The notes under the pieces: model-generated
Databases searched by the model: none
Told to the model about the DNA's origin: nothing
The model's input: only the letters and a program-made list of their open reading frames with translations
In this document: one piece after another, positions 24,035 to 37,495 of the stretch
Position numbering within the stretch: the stretch's first letter is position 1
How the letters are laid out: each line of letters starts with the position of its first letter
Program-made: the position numbers and the translations under genes
Source: Petrosia ficiformis
Lineage: Eukaryota > Porifera > Demospongiae > Haplosclerida > Petrosiidae
Reading direction: 5' to 3'
DNA length: 64,000 nucleotides
NCBI GenBank assembly: GCA_947044365.1
Contig: OX345637.1
Span: 3,954,501 to 4,018,500 of the forward strand

Positions 24035-24730
24035 TTACTTTAGCTTCTTTATTTGACCCAAACCTTTATCAGTACACAACTGACACTGAGGATAGGTGTC
24101 ATTGTCTTCTGTAAGTGAAGACTCATTTGAGCAGTATATACAAATTGGTTCATAACCAGCTGAGTAATACAGACGTTCTACTGGGTCATTACAGACTAGG
24201 TTCCTAACATATACGTTTGGAAATCCCAATTGCTGCAGATCCATGTCCGTGAGCTCTGAGCCACAGGAGTAAGCATATTGTTCGAGTTTGAGGAGAAGAT
24301 TTTCCCTCTGTTTAGAGGTCAGTTTGACTGGAGAATACACAAGTCTCCACATACTACATTCTTCACATTGTATCATTACGTTTGTGTTCTTAGCATGCTG
24401 CATACTTGTTGGTATAGGTACTGACTTTTTAGGACGTTTTGCTGACAGCGACGGTCTGTGTTCTTCTGATGTAGTAGTTCCAAATACTTTTGAAAATTCC
24501 ACAATTGATATTGAGCTGGTTAAATCACCACAAGTTGTTGTTTTATATTGCACATATCTGCCAAACAGTCTAATCACAAGTTCCATTTGTAAATTTAGAT
24601 CTACAACATCCAGGGCTTCTTTGTTTTGACCAGCATAAGCTGACGCTAATTTAAAACTTTCACTTATACGTTTCTGGATTTCCATGTTAAAAAATTCTAT
24701 AAAAGATATTTCTGGGTCAGGAATCTTCAA
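24035..24730 (-). CDS. Cys-rich (zinc-finger-like) ORF, TE-associated
   Basis: A single open frame of 231 codons starting MKIPDPEISF. The C-terminal half carries IQCEECSMWRLVYSP, YSCGSEL, VRNLVCNDPVERLYYSAGYE, PICIYC and YPQCQLC, a regular set of Cys pairs that probably binds zinc. The CEEC.MWR part resembles the start of a CW-type zinc finger. The N-terminal half looks helical. I recognise the C-terminal pattern from repeated, uncharacterised sponge/cnidarian ORFs rather than from a named family. No splice partner was found. It may be one exon of a mobile element. It is the longest ORF in the unique spacer. Confidence 0.5.
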   Translation of the reverse strand: MKIPDPEISFIEFFNMEIQKRISESFKLASAYAGQNKEALDVVDLNLQMELVIRLFGRYVQYKTTTCGDLTSSISIVEFSKVFGTTTSEEHRPSLSAKRPKKSVPIPTSMQHAKNTNVMIQCEECSMWRLVYSPVKLTSKQRENLLLKLEQYAYSCGSELTDMDLQQLGFPNVYVRNLVCNDPVERLYYSAGYEPICIYCSNESSLTEDNDTYPQCQLCTDKGLGQIKKLK

Positions 24731-24894
24731 AATGGACCAGGGTAGAATAGTCTTGCCTCTCCCAAGGCAAAAAAACAGAGCAGTTCACCAACATTTGGTT
24801 CATTATGACTTGATCTAGTAAGTAAAACAAATTTTGGTATCTATAATTATTGTACATTGTATCGTTATGTTAAACTATAGATACTAACCTCAAT

Positions 24895-25865
24895 TTTCCA
24901 CCTACACAGAAGATGCAATTTGGCACAGTTCAATTACTCCTACAGATTTAGACCTTGTCACTCAAGAGATACTGCAGATCATTTTCCATACATTCTCATC
25001 ATTACTGTTACGGTTGGTAAGTGATCATTTGCCAGGTGGAGTACTCAACAAATTAAAGCTTCTTTGCAGCTAAAAAGTGAGACCCAATCAGTCCCCGAAA
25101 CAAATGTTGTAAGTGAACACGATTTGCAAAGTTAGATCGACTTCTATGTGAAAAGCCAAATGCTTCAACATTATCTCTTGAAGCTGTTGTCCTCTTTACA
25201 AACAATACAGCTGCTGCATGGCTAAATTCAAAAGCACAAACTGAAATCAAAGAACTATTTCAGAGAGCCCAAAGTGCAGCCCCAGAGTTCAAACAACTCT
25301 ACCGGGAACAAAGAATCCAAATGCTTGAGGAACAAAGTCAAATTCTCCAAGCAAAGCAACGTACATTGCAAGCAGCTCAAAAAAAGATGAGGGAAAAGGA
25401 AAGACTAACACAAGACATTTTGCAATATAGGCTGTGGCAAACATAACATGATATCAGAAAAGCTCTATATATCTCAGTTGAAATCCAAGTCAGCAAAAGG
25501 TGAAGGCGATCAAGGCTCAACTAGACTTTAGGAAGTGTGAAGCATCCAAACAAAGATGTATTTTTCATTTCAAAAAATCGTAAACAACTTACAGTTGATA
25601 AACTAATCATAAACCATGACAAGTTGCTAGCTGAATCAGCTCTGCAGAATCTAGGCAGGCACACAGCTGTAAAGTAGGAGTCCCTTGTTGGCAAGCAAAT
25701 ACGACACAAATGGAATAATGCAGAAGGAGAAGAACAGATTTTGAGTGTAGTGGATGGAAGCACCAAGTGGTTTAATGTAATGTACAATATGATGGTGAGG
25801 AAGATATTTTCACTCTGAATCTTTATGAGGATATTGAAAAAGGTGACTTAGACATTATAACATGA
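24895..25865 (+). pseudogene. Uncharacterised TE-like ORF, C-terminal part (right copy)
   Basis: The plus strand reads DAIWHSSITPTDLDLVTQEI, SDHLPGG, an in-frame stop, then (in shifted frames) EKPNA, NNTAAAWLN-like sequence, a Gln/Lys-rich coil longer than in the left copy, LTQDILQYRLWQT, VGKQIRHKWNNAEGEEQ and YEDIEKGDLD at the end. It keeps the DHLPGG motif that identifies the family for me. A CACAG acceptor-like sequence sits right at the arm boundary (24907). Confidence 0.65.
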
Positions 25866-27763
25866 ATTTTGTGCAATATTTATCACTATAATTAGTGTGT
25901 TATGTTTACTTTTTTAGTTATTGTTATAAATAACAATAAAATGTATTATGGTCAAGATGGCTTACAATTAAAACATCAACTAGTTTGAATAACTATCCTT
26001 AACAAGTATTTTGATGTATGTTATGTCTCCTTAGTTTATTCTAAAGTGAAGATATAATAAAATTAAAAGGACATCAAAGTCCACGGTGCCATATTTTCAA
26101 TGTAAAATCCTGTAAAGTAAACTAGTGATTCTTCAACCTATAATTTTGTAATGGAAAATGATATCAATGTAAACTCTTCAACATTATCATTTCCTAGGAC
26201 CAAATAAATAGGTTGTGTTAGTTTTGACCTGAATTTATATGGTTTCATTTTAAGTTGGAAATTGCTACTATAAAGCCAAAGCAGCTAAATGTAGTTAACA
26301 CTGATAAAACAAGATCAAAATATACTTGTTCCCAGTTTCCATTTCCAACTTTGTTGACAATGACTCAGAGGATAGTCAGTTAGTCATAATGTCAAATAGA
26401 CTTTGTTATAGAGCCAGTAGCAAAGGAATATATCAACAGACATCACAGTGGATAACAGAGCTATCTGCTATATCCATTACTCGATAATTATTTATAAGTT
26501 AATAACCTACTTTTTTCACATGATAGTTTGCCACAGTTATGTGATGAGAGTTTCCAGACAGTCCCATCTTGTAACTTGGTTGTTGGCAACGAGAGACTAT
26601 ACCAATATGGTACCAGTAGTGGCATATCGGTCCAAAACGCCCATGCTTCGTTGGATGTGGTCAGGTAGCGGCGCTTTGGTTCAAGTTCCCCATTTGAATC
26701 TTTGATGTTACTTTTAAGTTAGCTTAGGGCACATAGATAGTATAATATTCTTGACTATGAAAAAAGTGAAAGGAGATTAGAATAGCATGTTGATATATGA
26801 TTATAGATAGTCTTGACTATATCATATATGGTGTGATATATATACTCTTGCTTTCTAGCTAGTTATAGTGAGAGAAAGGGATGTTAGGAGCAAACAGCGT
26901 TCGCTTGCACACTTGGTTGATGCAATATTTATGGTTGAGGGGACTGTTAGTTTGCTCCAGTAGGCCTAGAAAATTGCACAGAAATTGCATTCATTTGCAG
27001 TGAAAGGTTTGATATCACTTTCAGGTTGTAATTTTACAACTTCCTGTCCAGAGAGAAAGTACCACACCTACTTAGAATACTAAATTTCACTGCAATCACT
27101 GGGTCTTAAGTAGTGTTACCACACCCCAGATTACTAAGGTATCATGTGTACTAATGTTGTGGCGGCATATCGGCATTCTGTTGTTCAAAACGCCCACACT
27201 TTGTTGGATGTGGTCTAGCGGTGCTTTGATTAAGTGTCTGCCCTTTGATGTTAGCTTAGAGAACTTAAAAAAAAGTAGAAGGAGATTAGAGTATAGCACA
27301 TGCTAATGCATGTGTGATGTGTATACTTGGTTTATACCTTGGTCTAGTAAGAGACAAAGGGATGTTGGGAGGATGAATGAAACAAAAACATTGCTGGCAC
27401 TCTTGGGTTAATGCTGTGTTTGCATAGCTGAGGTGACTGTTAGATTTCTCCAGTAGTTTGAGAAAGTTGCATATTGCCTGTATTCAGTTGCAACGTTGTA
27501 ATGAGATGCTGAGCCACACCTCGCAATCAGTATATTAATTATTATATCCATGGTGTGGTTGAAGCCCACCTCACGATCACACTAATTAAATGGGTGTGGT
27601 TCTTGTTAATTGTTCTCGTCGACGGTCGCCACAAGATAGAGGAGAATGTATAATTACTTTTTGAAGAGTATACAAATTCACCGTTTGAGGCCGTGACACC
27701 GCAAATTGCAGGTAATCTACTTCATTTGATACCATTTCAGAATCAGCAAAGTAGGCTAGCAAG
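25866..27763. other. Repeat cluster upstream of right receptor pseudogene
   Basis: Mirror of 19104-20860. Two family A elements in reverse orientation (26520-27010 and 27030-27560), otherwise no gene seen. Confidence 0.6.
26520..27560 (-). repeat. Two reverse family A elements in tandem
   Basis: GATGTTACTTTTAAGTTAGC, GAGAAAGGGATGTTAGGAGC and TTACAACTTCCTGTCCAGAG mark the first. GATGTGGTCTAGCGGTGCTT, GACAAAGGGATGTTGGGAGG and GCTGAGCCACACCTCGCAAT mark the second. Confidence 0.7.
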
Positions 27764-30294
27764 ATGCAAATACTTATCTTCACTGTGTGGCTTCTAATAA
27801 CAAGTAAGACGATAATTATAATGATGTACTATGCTATGTTATGATAGTTTCGTTTTGTAGTGTTGATTTGTGACGCTGTACATTTAACTAACAATGGAAA
27901 CGATTTCTGCATTGGTTTCATGAGATCGGCTTTGAATGATCCTGTTAGAATCTTAATAGGAACACAATCATACTTGTCAATTGTTTTTCATTTAGAATAT
28001 CCACTTAGCAGTGTCATTCGAACAACTACAAAGAATGCTCCATATCAAGTGAATTTGTTTGGAGAAGATGTAGTTAATGCAGTAACAGCAGACACCTCTG
28101 GATATGATGATAGAAACAAAGGAATCTGTATTACCAGTACTAATGGTACCGATGCATTATTTGTGCTTGCTTACATAACTCTAAGTGACCGAACTTCAGC
28201 TTCCTATCTTGCTCTCCCGTATCAAGAGATGCTTACAAATGAATATGAGTATTATGCTTTGTCGTCAAATTCTTCCTATGATAAATATTACAGTGGATTG
28301 ATTACTTCTTGTTGGATTTAGGGATAATACAAAAGGACCGAAATAGTATTAGCAAACTCATATGTGCTGGTGAAAATCATACTATAACACTTCATAGGGG
28401 ACAGACATTGTTCATAGCTAAACATCAAGGTGATGATGTAACAGGAACTAGAGAAGTATCTGATAAACCATTGACATTAATTAGCGGACATGAAGCAGAA
28501 TCTGTACCTAGTGATGGAACTGCAGAACCAAATGGCTCAACAAATCCCACCAACCCAACTATGGGGGAAAAGGTTTTTAATAGTACCTTTTGCTGGACAT
28601 GATGAAGGACAGTATATCAAAGCGTTAACCTCTATAGACAACACTCAAGTGACATATACTTGTGTGGATTATAATAGTGTAGCTAATAATTCTGTGTTAG
28701 CTGGTCAGTTTGCTGCTAATCCAAAAGGAAATACTGATGGTGATACTACAATGGTACTAGTAGTATCATTGGATCAATATTCAAACAGTTTCTTTTTCAC
28801 AACACTAAACTCCAGTGGTTTAACTCACTACATCAGTATTAGTGTCTCTAGTGAATATTTTGATCCCGATAGTATACTTTATGATGATATTTCCATACAA
28901 AACAGAATGGACTGCAATTTATGATGATGAGAACAGAATTATAGGATATGGATGTGCATTTGAAGTGTTACAGGGACTACACACAGTAGCTCATATGGAT
29001 TGTATTGGATGTCTGTTTGTTATGGTGTATGGGTCTACTACAGGTCGTGCCTACAGCTACCCTGCTGGTCTCACTTTACCGTCAAAAAATGGTAAGTATA
29101 CAGCCTCATTCTACATAGAAAAGAATTGGAGATTGGGCATGAGATAGATACACATCATGTTGGTAAACGTTTTTCTCTTTTGTAGTACTTGATTTTTCAT
29201 TTTCATCTGACTTGTACACAACAACAGAGGCAGAGAATAATTTGAGTTTCAAAGTCAAATCTCTCGGAAATCACAATGTTGATGTAGTCTTTAGATACAG
29301 CACAAAAATGATGTCACATACAATAAATGGTAAATATCAAGTATATTTCATGTCATCAAGAGCTTATGAGTGGTGAAGCCAACACAGACAGTGTAAGTTT
29401 AATGTCCATAAAAGGAAGTTTCGTGGGCAGTACTATATTAACAGGCATTCCATTCAAGCGCTGATGAGTAGAAAAAACACTCCCCTGGCATACACATGTG
29501 TAAAATAATTATTATTTTACACAGGTACTTAAATCGAACAGACAAAACAAATAGACAGTTCAGGAAGTATTGAAGAATGCTCCTTCGTGTCTCCAACACT
29601 CATAATCTCATGATATTATTCTTACTTTATATTTGATTACCTGTTGAGTCACAGCTCATGATTATGATTTCGTCATTGATTCACAGGTCTTGATTATGAT
29701 TTTGTCACTGATCAAGTAATAATTGTTTCTGAAGATGATGATTCATTTACAGTCAACGTGACAATTCATGATGATGAACTTTCTGAGACAGACGAACAAT
29801 TCGGTATTGAAGTTTGTACAGATTTTGAAACGAACAGTATTTGCTTTATGACTGTTGTAACTATTATTGATAATGATGGTGAGTTATGTGACATATTTTC
29901 AAAGCTCCACAAATTAAATTTACTATGCTAAAAAGATTTATGGTACATATGGTGTCATTATCAAAAGGATTAGTATAAATTTTATATAACATATATAATT
30001 ATATAGTATGTGTATCCATCCGCACAATTACAGTCATGCAAAAGTCTATATCTTGTACATGTATAATAGATATAATTATGTTCATGTGATATCGTGGCAC
30101 TTTTTACTTATTTCCTGTGTAATTTAACTGTTCTCCATTATTCTGTTGTGCACTTGCTAATATTGATTGTTAGTGAAACATATCTTTATCAAGTACTACT
30201 CAAGATATTACAATGTTGATGACGATAAACAATCATGGCTTGTCACAGTTTGCTCCATTTATTCCACAAAAGGAAGTTGTTTGAACATCGTTTT

Positions 30295-30668
30295 TTTTAA
30301 GTACTTAGGTACTAATAGGTGCAACTCACATTACAAACTGAACAGGGAAAATAACACCTAAACTCTCCAGTTCAGGTTCAACTTTTTTTCTTGAGAACAA
30401 AGGGAATCTACTAATAGCTGAATTTTGACATCCTCAAGACAACCCAGTACATCCTTAAAAACAACTGAAAGCTTTTCTACGGGGTACTGAGCTTTCAGTT
30501 GTTTTTAAGGATGTACTGGGTTGTCTTGAGGGTGTCAAAGTTCAGCTATTAGTAGATCCTCTTTGTTCTCAAGAAAAAAAACATTGAACCTGAGCTGGAG
30601 AGTTTAGGTGTTATTTCCCCTGTTCAGTTTGTAATGTGAGCTGCACCAATTAGTACCTAAGTACCTTA
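30295..30668 (+). repeat. Fold-back inverted repeat in receptor pseudogene intron
   Basis: 30295-30478 (AAGTACTTAGGTACTAATAG ... AACAACTGAAAGC) is followed at once by its reverse complement, 30486-30668 (GCTTTCAGTTGTT ... CTAAGTACCTT). The left arm has a single copy (15560-15735). The extra arm replaces Gypsy gag/protease sequence present on the left. Confidence 0.85.
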
Positions 30669-31640
30669 AAAAGCAGAATGGGTCAGCAAGACCATGTTAT
30701 GAATCCAGATGGCTTCACCCAAGCTCCCCAGACCCAATAATAACAATTACTGAGTAAAGTCATTTTTAGGAATTATAAATACTACAGTAGCATTCTCCCA
30801 AATGTGTTTGCAAGGCTGGCTCCATTATGCAAGTATTTGAGATAAAAATGTCGATGATCATAACAAGACTTTTTAGCTGAAAAGGTAGTACTTGCCATAG
30901 TATTTGGCACGATGAAATTTCATAACTATTTTTGTTGCAGATTCTTGTATATAAAGTCTGATCACCAACGGTTGAATCTCTATCGTACCTTTTGAATGAA
31001 ACTAGGAAGATTCTCCGAATGGCTTCTTTTCGCATTTAGAGATGGACTCTCATCATTAGTACATATCAATATTCAATCAAGCAATGATACACTTTTGAGG
31101 GAACAGCATCTTTTCTAGTCCATTTATTTAGTAGGCTTGTTGTAATTAGCTTTTTGATCAATGGTTATAACTGGTTACTGACTATGATGTATTGATTAGA
31201 ATTAGAATTGATGTCTAAGTATTAGGCCATAATGATTAGTTATAAAATCTTCCAATTAAATTAGATATTTTAATTAGGTCACTATACTTCACTCAGTTAA
31301 TTTATGAAACCAAAGGTGGTTAGGCAAGAGATAAGTCTTTTTAGCTTCAAGATGGCGCCTCGTTGGCTAAAAACACTTTCTAGCAGGGCTGATGTAGCTG
31401 GAACTCTAAGGTCATCTGCTGTTAGTGGATGAAAAATTCACAATTACCATTACAATTACAGTTAATACTTGCAATTAGGATTAAGATTAGTTAAAAGTAC
31501 TTAATGATCACTAATAATTAATTAGAATTAGAATTACAATTACATTGCAATGAGTCTGGCCCTGATCTATTGAATATGGTAGAGATAGATGATGAATGAG
31601 ATGGACAAAGTGGAACACAATCAAATGACATTGTTATCAC
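30669..31640. other. Right-arm-specific stretch
   Basis: About 830 bp (30669-31500) have no counterpart in the left arm. AT-rich, with no gene or domain seen. From about 31500 the mirror match to the left arm resumes. Confidence 0.55.
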
Positions 31641-31980
31641 TTTAGGCAGAATCAAGACTTAAGGCATCTGCATTACTGAATGTTTTCCTTGTGTTTCTGT
31701 TCATTGGCCAAGTGCTGAAGTTGACGGACCACTATGTGCTTACAAGCATGGACACGATGAATTCAGGATTAATATATTTTATGGAGTTCCCGGGACGAAG
31801 AAATTTAATGAATTACATTATGCTCATTCGTAAAATGAAATCGCTTGTTCAAAGTTACTTTTGGCCCAAGACAGATGCTGATATTGAAAACACTGTGATA
31901 TCATGTATGGCTTGCCAAGCATCACCTTCATCATCTCTGTTACACACTATTATTATGGCCTCCCGTGTATGTATTTAATG
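31640..31980 (+). mobile_element. Gypsy integrase zinc-binding fragment (right copy)
   Basis: MKSLVQSYFWPKTDADIENT and the following CMACQAS retain the integrase H2C2 pattern. Mirrors 15372-15079. Confidence 0.7.
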
Positions 31981-33354
31981 TTAATTATTTGCTGTATAAT
32001 GTAGTTGTTCCCTTTATTCAGTTGTTGAATATACTTGGTGTTATTGGTTGTTATTGAAGCATATGTTTATCAAAGAATATTACAATTTGTATACATACAT
32101 GTGTATAATTATGACGTTTTCGTCTTTTATTAGTGATAATAACATTCTCTGTTTTCTCCACTTTTATATAGTACTTGGTATAAGTTTGACACAATTGAAT
32201 TATGATACAGGCACTCTAACAATAAGTGTTAGCAAAATGGAAGGTGAATTAGCTCCCAAGTACTCTTTTTCTGCATTCCTGGAAACTGTTTTAAATTCAG
32301 GTATACATGTTATGATCACAAAATGCATTCCTCACATCTGTTTTATAGCTATAGGAAACATTACAGACACAACAATTTCAAATGAATTGATTTTTGACAG
32401 ATTTCATGCAACTTATCGTTTTGATTACAAACTTTCGAATGAGGAATCACTATACAAGATAGTTGTCCACTTATCTTCACTGAATGAAACAATACCTGTA
32501 AGTATCCAGACAAGTATATTAAGTGCTACTCTGCAAGGAGAGTTTAGCCAAGATAGCAATCTACAAATCATTGAAAGTACGAGTACCACAGACACCACGG
32601 GCTTGACAAGGTCTACTGCTCTAGGTGCATGCTGTTACTACTATAGTTGATGTTACTACTATAGGTACTGGTATTACTATAGGTACTAGTAGTACTGGTT
32701 TTACGAGTAGTACATTAATTTCTACTAGTAATATCAATTCTACAAGTATTATAGGCGCTAATAGTGATGCCTGTTCTACTATTTTTGTCATTCAACCTGA
32801 ACAGACAAATACAACATCATTAGCGACTGAACCATTTTCCCTACCTTTGAAAAATTCTCAAGTCAATCATGATAATATTTTAGTGTATGTTGGAGTAGCA
32901 TCAGCAGTACTTGTGATTTCACTCATTATGACACTGACTGCTAGTATCCTACTATATCGTTGAGGAAGAAGAAAGTCAGAACAAGAAACTAGAAATCTGA
33001 GACCTACTATTGTACATCCAACCTTAGCAATTACCAACTCTTCAGACACTGAAAATGCTCTCAAAACTAATGCGATGGTATTGGTTAGACCTAGGGCTTC
33101 TAGAAGTGCAATCAGATCTCGCTTTCTAGCAATTGAAGAGGAACACTCTCCAAGAACAATGTTAGATGAAAATCCTTGTGAACAAGTGTCCATGCAACAA
33201 CATGATATTAATCCATTATTAGATGATGAGCTTATTAATAAAGAAATATTATCAAGCCATGTGTTTCATCCACAAGATGTTGAACTCACTGCCAGTGAAC
33301 TGGATTTTGCTAAAACACTTGAGAGTATTGAAAATTCTTCCATGAATGCTTAGT

Positions 33355-34039
33355 CACAATTGTAGATTAATTTAATGAGCTGTAATGTAAATGTTTGTAA
33401 AAATAGTAAAAAAATTGTGAATTACAATCACACCATGCATCTATACAAAAGGTCAGTTATGATGACATCTTATACATTTGGAGTTCTAACTAGTATGAGC
33501 TGCTACAAATTATATATAAGGAATGGATTGTTCATTAAAAGTATTCTGAACAATCAGATCATATATGTTTATGAATAAAGAGAGAGACATATATATCTCC
33601 AAAACAAATCTGGAACAGAACCCAGGCCAGAGATTCTCGTTGGTACTCATCATCTGAGCTAGTTTCAGAAGCATTTTGTAGACAATGTTACTACACATAG
33701 GTCAGCCTGTCCATCTCACTACTTCTGTTACTTCTATTTATAATTATATGATGGTATATCATTTTCAAATCATTTTATTGGACATGATGCTAACATACTT
33801 TTGAACATGTACACAGAGGCAAGGATTTGTTTTTGCTTCATGAGAGCTGCTGTAGGTATAGTAAGCCTACTTTCATAGCTATGGTTGATTTCTCTCAAAT
33901 ATTTTTTTAATTTTGACTACCCATATCTTTTAATACTACAAAAGTTACAAAGCAACCTTTAAATGGTATATTGTAAACCACCATGGTTGTTAAAGCAAAT
34001 TAAAGACCAGCAGCTGATAGACAATTGACTATATATTAT

Positions 34040-34095
<56 letters not shown>

Positions 34096-34280
34096 ACAAC
34101 TTGCTGTACTATTATAATCATTAACTAATTGACTAGTATAGTTAGTACTTGTAGCTTGCATGCATACACACTAGATGTTTATACAAATATTATTATCATC
34201 AGTCTATTATATAACAGAAATGGTATATATATTCCTTTTTATGCATATGGATTGATTCACCTTCAGTTTTTAACAATTCA
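33355..34280. other. AT-rich intergenic stretch, right arm
   Basis: Mirror of 12801-13700. Contains an (AT)n microsatellite at about 34040-34092. No gene seen. Confidence 0.6.
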
Positions 34281-36246
34281 TAAGCATAGGAATGATGGGG
34301 CCATTATGGTGGTGGGGCATCAAGTCAATATTTGTAGACAAGAGTGGTTGGAAGGCACCTAGTTAATATCTGTACAGTCTTTGCCAATAAATGGAGGACC
34401 ATGTGACATCCTGCTTCCTTCATCTATGTAATTAATTATTACTGTTCATGGTGACAATCTCTCAGAATCACACCTACCCTTTTCCATGTATTGATGATGT
34501 ATTTGCATCTCTGGCTGGTAGTAACACATTCTCCAAAGTGGACCTAGCACATGGCTACCAGCAATTTCCACTAGATGATACTCCAAACTCTACACTATTA
34601 TCAACACACACAAAGGCCTCTAATGCTACAATCGTCTGCCCTTTCATGTGTCCTCATCATGCTCTATCTTCCAATGAACAATGGATCTATCCCAAGTCTG
34701 TGTCTAGTCACAGGAAGGACTGAGGATTAGCACGTGAAGAACCAGGAATATGTGCTATCTCGTTTAGAAGAAGCTGCAAGGTCTTCATTTGAAGAGAAAC
34801 AAATGTTCATTTATGTCACTTCAGGTGGAGTATTTGGGACACAAAATTTCGTCAAAAGGTCTATAACCCACAGATGAGAAGGTTAATGCCATCAAAAATG
34901 CCCCTGCTCCACGAGACGTCTCCAAATTTTAGCTATTCTTGGGACTCATCAAATGTTCCTACACAATCTATCTCATGGTCTTGCTCCTTTCTATAGACTT
35001 GGGGATGTGATCAGCAAAATGCATTCCAAATAGCAAAATTAACAAAGTCAAAAGCTGTAAAAGTTGTCCACTTCACCCTTGGGAATGGCCAGCCTGTTCT
35101 TGGCATGTCTGCATGCAGACTACGCTGGACCATTTCTGGGTTTATTGTTGTAGATGCTTACTCCAAGTGGATAGAAGTAAAACATCCTCAGTAACCATTG
35201 ATTGTTTTCTATTCTTATTCTCTATGCATGGTTTACCAGAATTACTTGTCACTGATAATGGCACACTATTCATGAGTCATGATTTTTAACGGTTTATGAA
35301 AAATAATGGAATTTGCCATGTTAAGACAGCTCCTTATCATCTGGTTTCTAATGGCTTAGTGGGAAGAGCTGTACAAACCTGTAAAGAAAACATGAAGAAA
35401 CTTCTGGTGATTCTATTGAGACAAGAGTAGCAAGATTCTTATTTCAGTACAGAATCACCCCTCACACTACAACAGGAACTTCACCCACAGAACGTCTACT
35501 CAGCACAGTTCCCAGGTCACATTTGGTCTTAACCAAACCTGCTATTTCTCAGAAGGTATCCAAGAAGCTAAGGAAGCAAAAGGCTGGTATGACAGTCATA
35601 CAAAGGATAGATATTTCAACATTAACAACTCTGTATTTGTTCGTGAGTCTACCTCAAATTCAGAATGATATCATAGAAGATTGTTAGAATAAAGAGACCA
35701 ATGTCATATTGTGTATAGCTAGACGATGGTCGAGTATTCCGTTGTCATGTAGACGCAGATGTACTTCACAGACTACTACAGTGTCCGGTGATTTATCTGA
35801 TATTTAATGTACCCTGTTCTCATCCCAACCAGGGCTCTGTTGTTTCTAATCAGAATCCAACCTCTGTTCAATCAATTACATTGTTCCGCACAGATATCTC
35901 GTCCACTGGATAGACATGCCAGTATCATTTTACATTTAGGAGACTTTCAATCTTAGGAGGGAGGAATGTAGTATATACATGTATTGAATATTTCCTTTTG
36001 TGATTCTCACAAACACTGTATTGAGCTTATGTAATAGTGATTTAAGTTGTACTTTAGGTGTTGGTTATTATTATGTCTGAACTAGCTACATAAGAACCAA
36101 CATTTAGTTTGTACTCTGTGTTACCTATTACCTCACATCATGTCATCATAACCACATTATTTAGATCATTAATTCTGTATAAATATATGCATTCAAATTC
36201 TTTTAAGATAGAAAAAAATCATAGATTTAAAATCTAAGCTACTACA
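34281..36246 (+). mobile_element. Ty3/Gypsy remnant with 3' LTR (right-arm copy)
   Basis: RT start: FSKVDLAHGYQQFPLDD (34530-34580). Next come KNAPAPRD-type RNase H-flank sequence (near 34900) and integrase pieces with LPELLVTDNGTLFMSHDF, HVKTAPYHLVSNGL and AVQTCKENMKKL (35230-35400). A polypurine tract (AGGAGGGAGGAA) then precedes a 280-bp LTR at 35967-36246 (TGTAGTATATA...CTACTACA). Many stops. No 5' LTR, gag or protease on this copy. The mirror copy is at 11841-12800. Confidence 0.82.
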
Positions 36247-37495
36247 CGATGATAGACTTGATCAGCTCTTGAACATTTTACTTTAGAGAGAACACAAATA
36301 ATTCCAGTTTCAATGGCCGTTTAGATGCCATGTTTCTGACGTGATTTCCAAAAATTCAATATTAATAATTTTTGCTAATTAATTTCTTGACTGTAGGACC
36401 CTGGAAGCACCCCCTTGTCTACAGCCTTGTATCATTTATTTTGAATATAATACCCATGAGAAATGATACATGACCTTTTGCATATAGGCGTGGGATCTTG
36501 TAGGCTTGTCAAAATTGACATGAATTAATTAACTTGTATGTTTCAATGGCAGGAGCTAATATCAGTGAGAATTTTCAAGTCTTATCTGGACAAGATAAAA
36601 TCAGACATGTTCAGAAACTAAACTTGCTGGGTTTAAAAGAAGCAAGAGATCTGTACATTGCATATTATTTGGATACACATACCTGGCAAATCTTCCTTCT
36701 TCCTATGTGGATTTGTGATCATGTGACAAGTCATATGCATTACAAAGATCAGCATGTGACATTAAAAGTTAGGCATGTGGTTTTAGTATAATATGGGTTT
36801 TAGGTGTTTTATTCAACTGTAAGGTTACATCACAGTATTAATTGTATATGATTTTTGTAGTGGGTTTGTGTGTGTGTGTGTGTGTGTGTGTTTCTGTGTG
36901 TTAGGAAAAAAATTGAAAATTTTGGTTGGCAGAGGACTTATCCATCGTTATAGAGAACAGACATCCTTTGTGTAACTTAAACATTAATTAAAAAAAAATG
37001 AATGTCACCCAATGTATATTCTTTTAGGCAATACGCTTGTCTTATGCTGTGGTAATGCACTTTCTGACTACACACAGGTAGGCTTGTTTGTATTTCTAAA
37101 TATTTTACCCGGTCATAAGGGGAACTACACAATCCGGTCATTACATAACCATAGGTTTCGGTCCTGTTCCTCCCCAAAGTAGACAAAGCAGTCACTTGTG
37201 AGTAACACAATTATAAATTTAAGCTATTCAATGATAAAATAATAAGCCCATTATAAATTTCCCTTGCAATGAAGCATTCATTATACTGTATGTAGTAATG
37301 TTGTGCATATGAACAATTATATATGTATATGTGTGTGGTGGTAATACATGTGAAAATGTACACTATACCAATAATTACGATTATTGTTATTTAGCTATAT
37401 AGGAAGGTAAATATTGTCAATTTATGGTAATTGTAGCATGTATAATTAGCGAGATTGGTTCAATTTTACTATTTTAAAACTATTTATAACTGCCG
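36247..37495. other. Region between LTR remnant and right FAR gene
   Basis: Mirror of 10574-11840. Contains a (TG)n tract (about 36866-36892) and the same two short shared ORFs. No gene supported. Confidence 0.5.

Larger units (their letters stand above)
27764..33354 (+). pseudogene. IgGFc-binding/Calx-beta receptor pseudogene (right-arm copy)
   Basis: Exon 1 (27764-27803) keeps the signal peptide. Exon 2 (27861-29091) is 107 nt shorter than its left partner and disrupted several times: a deletion gives a stop just after the first SGL (near 28318), an extra A appears near 28530, a segment is lost near 28680, and one extra base lies near 28898. The Calx-beta exon (about 29687-29879) is still open. 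Exon 5 (from about 32172) has a frameshift in the Thr-rich stalk near 32625, a TGA in place of the Arg codon just after the TM helix (32962), and a TAG near the C-terminus (33351). The intron landmarks match the left gene in mirror order. Confidence 0.9.
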
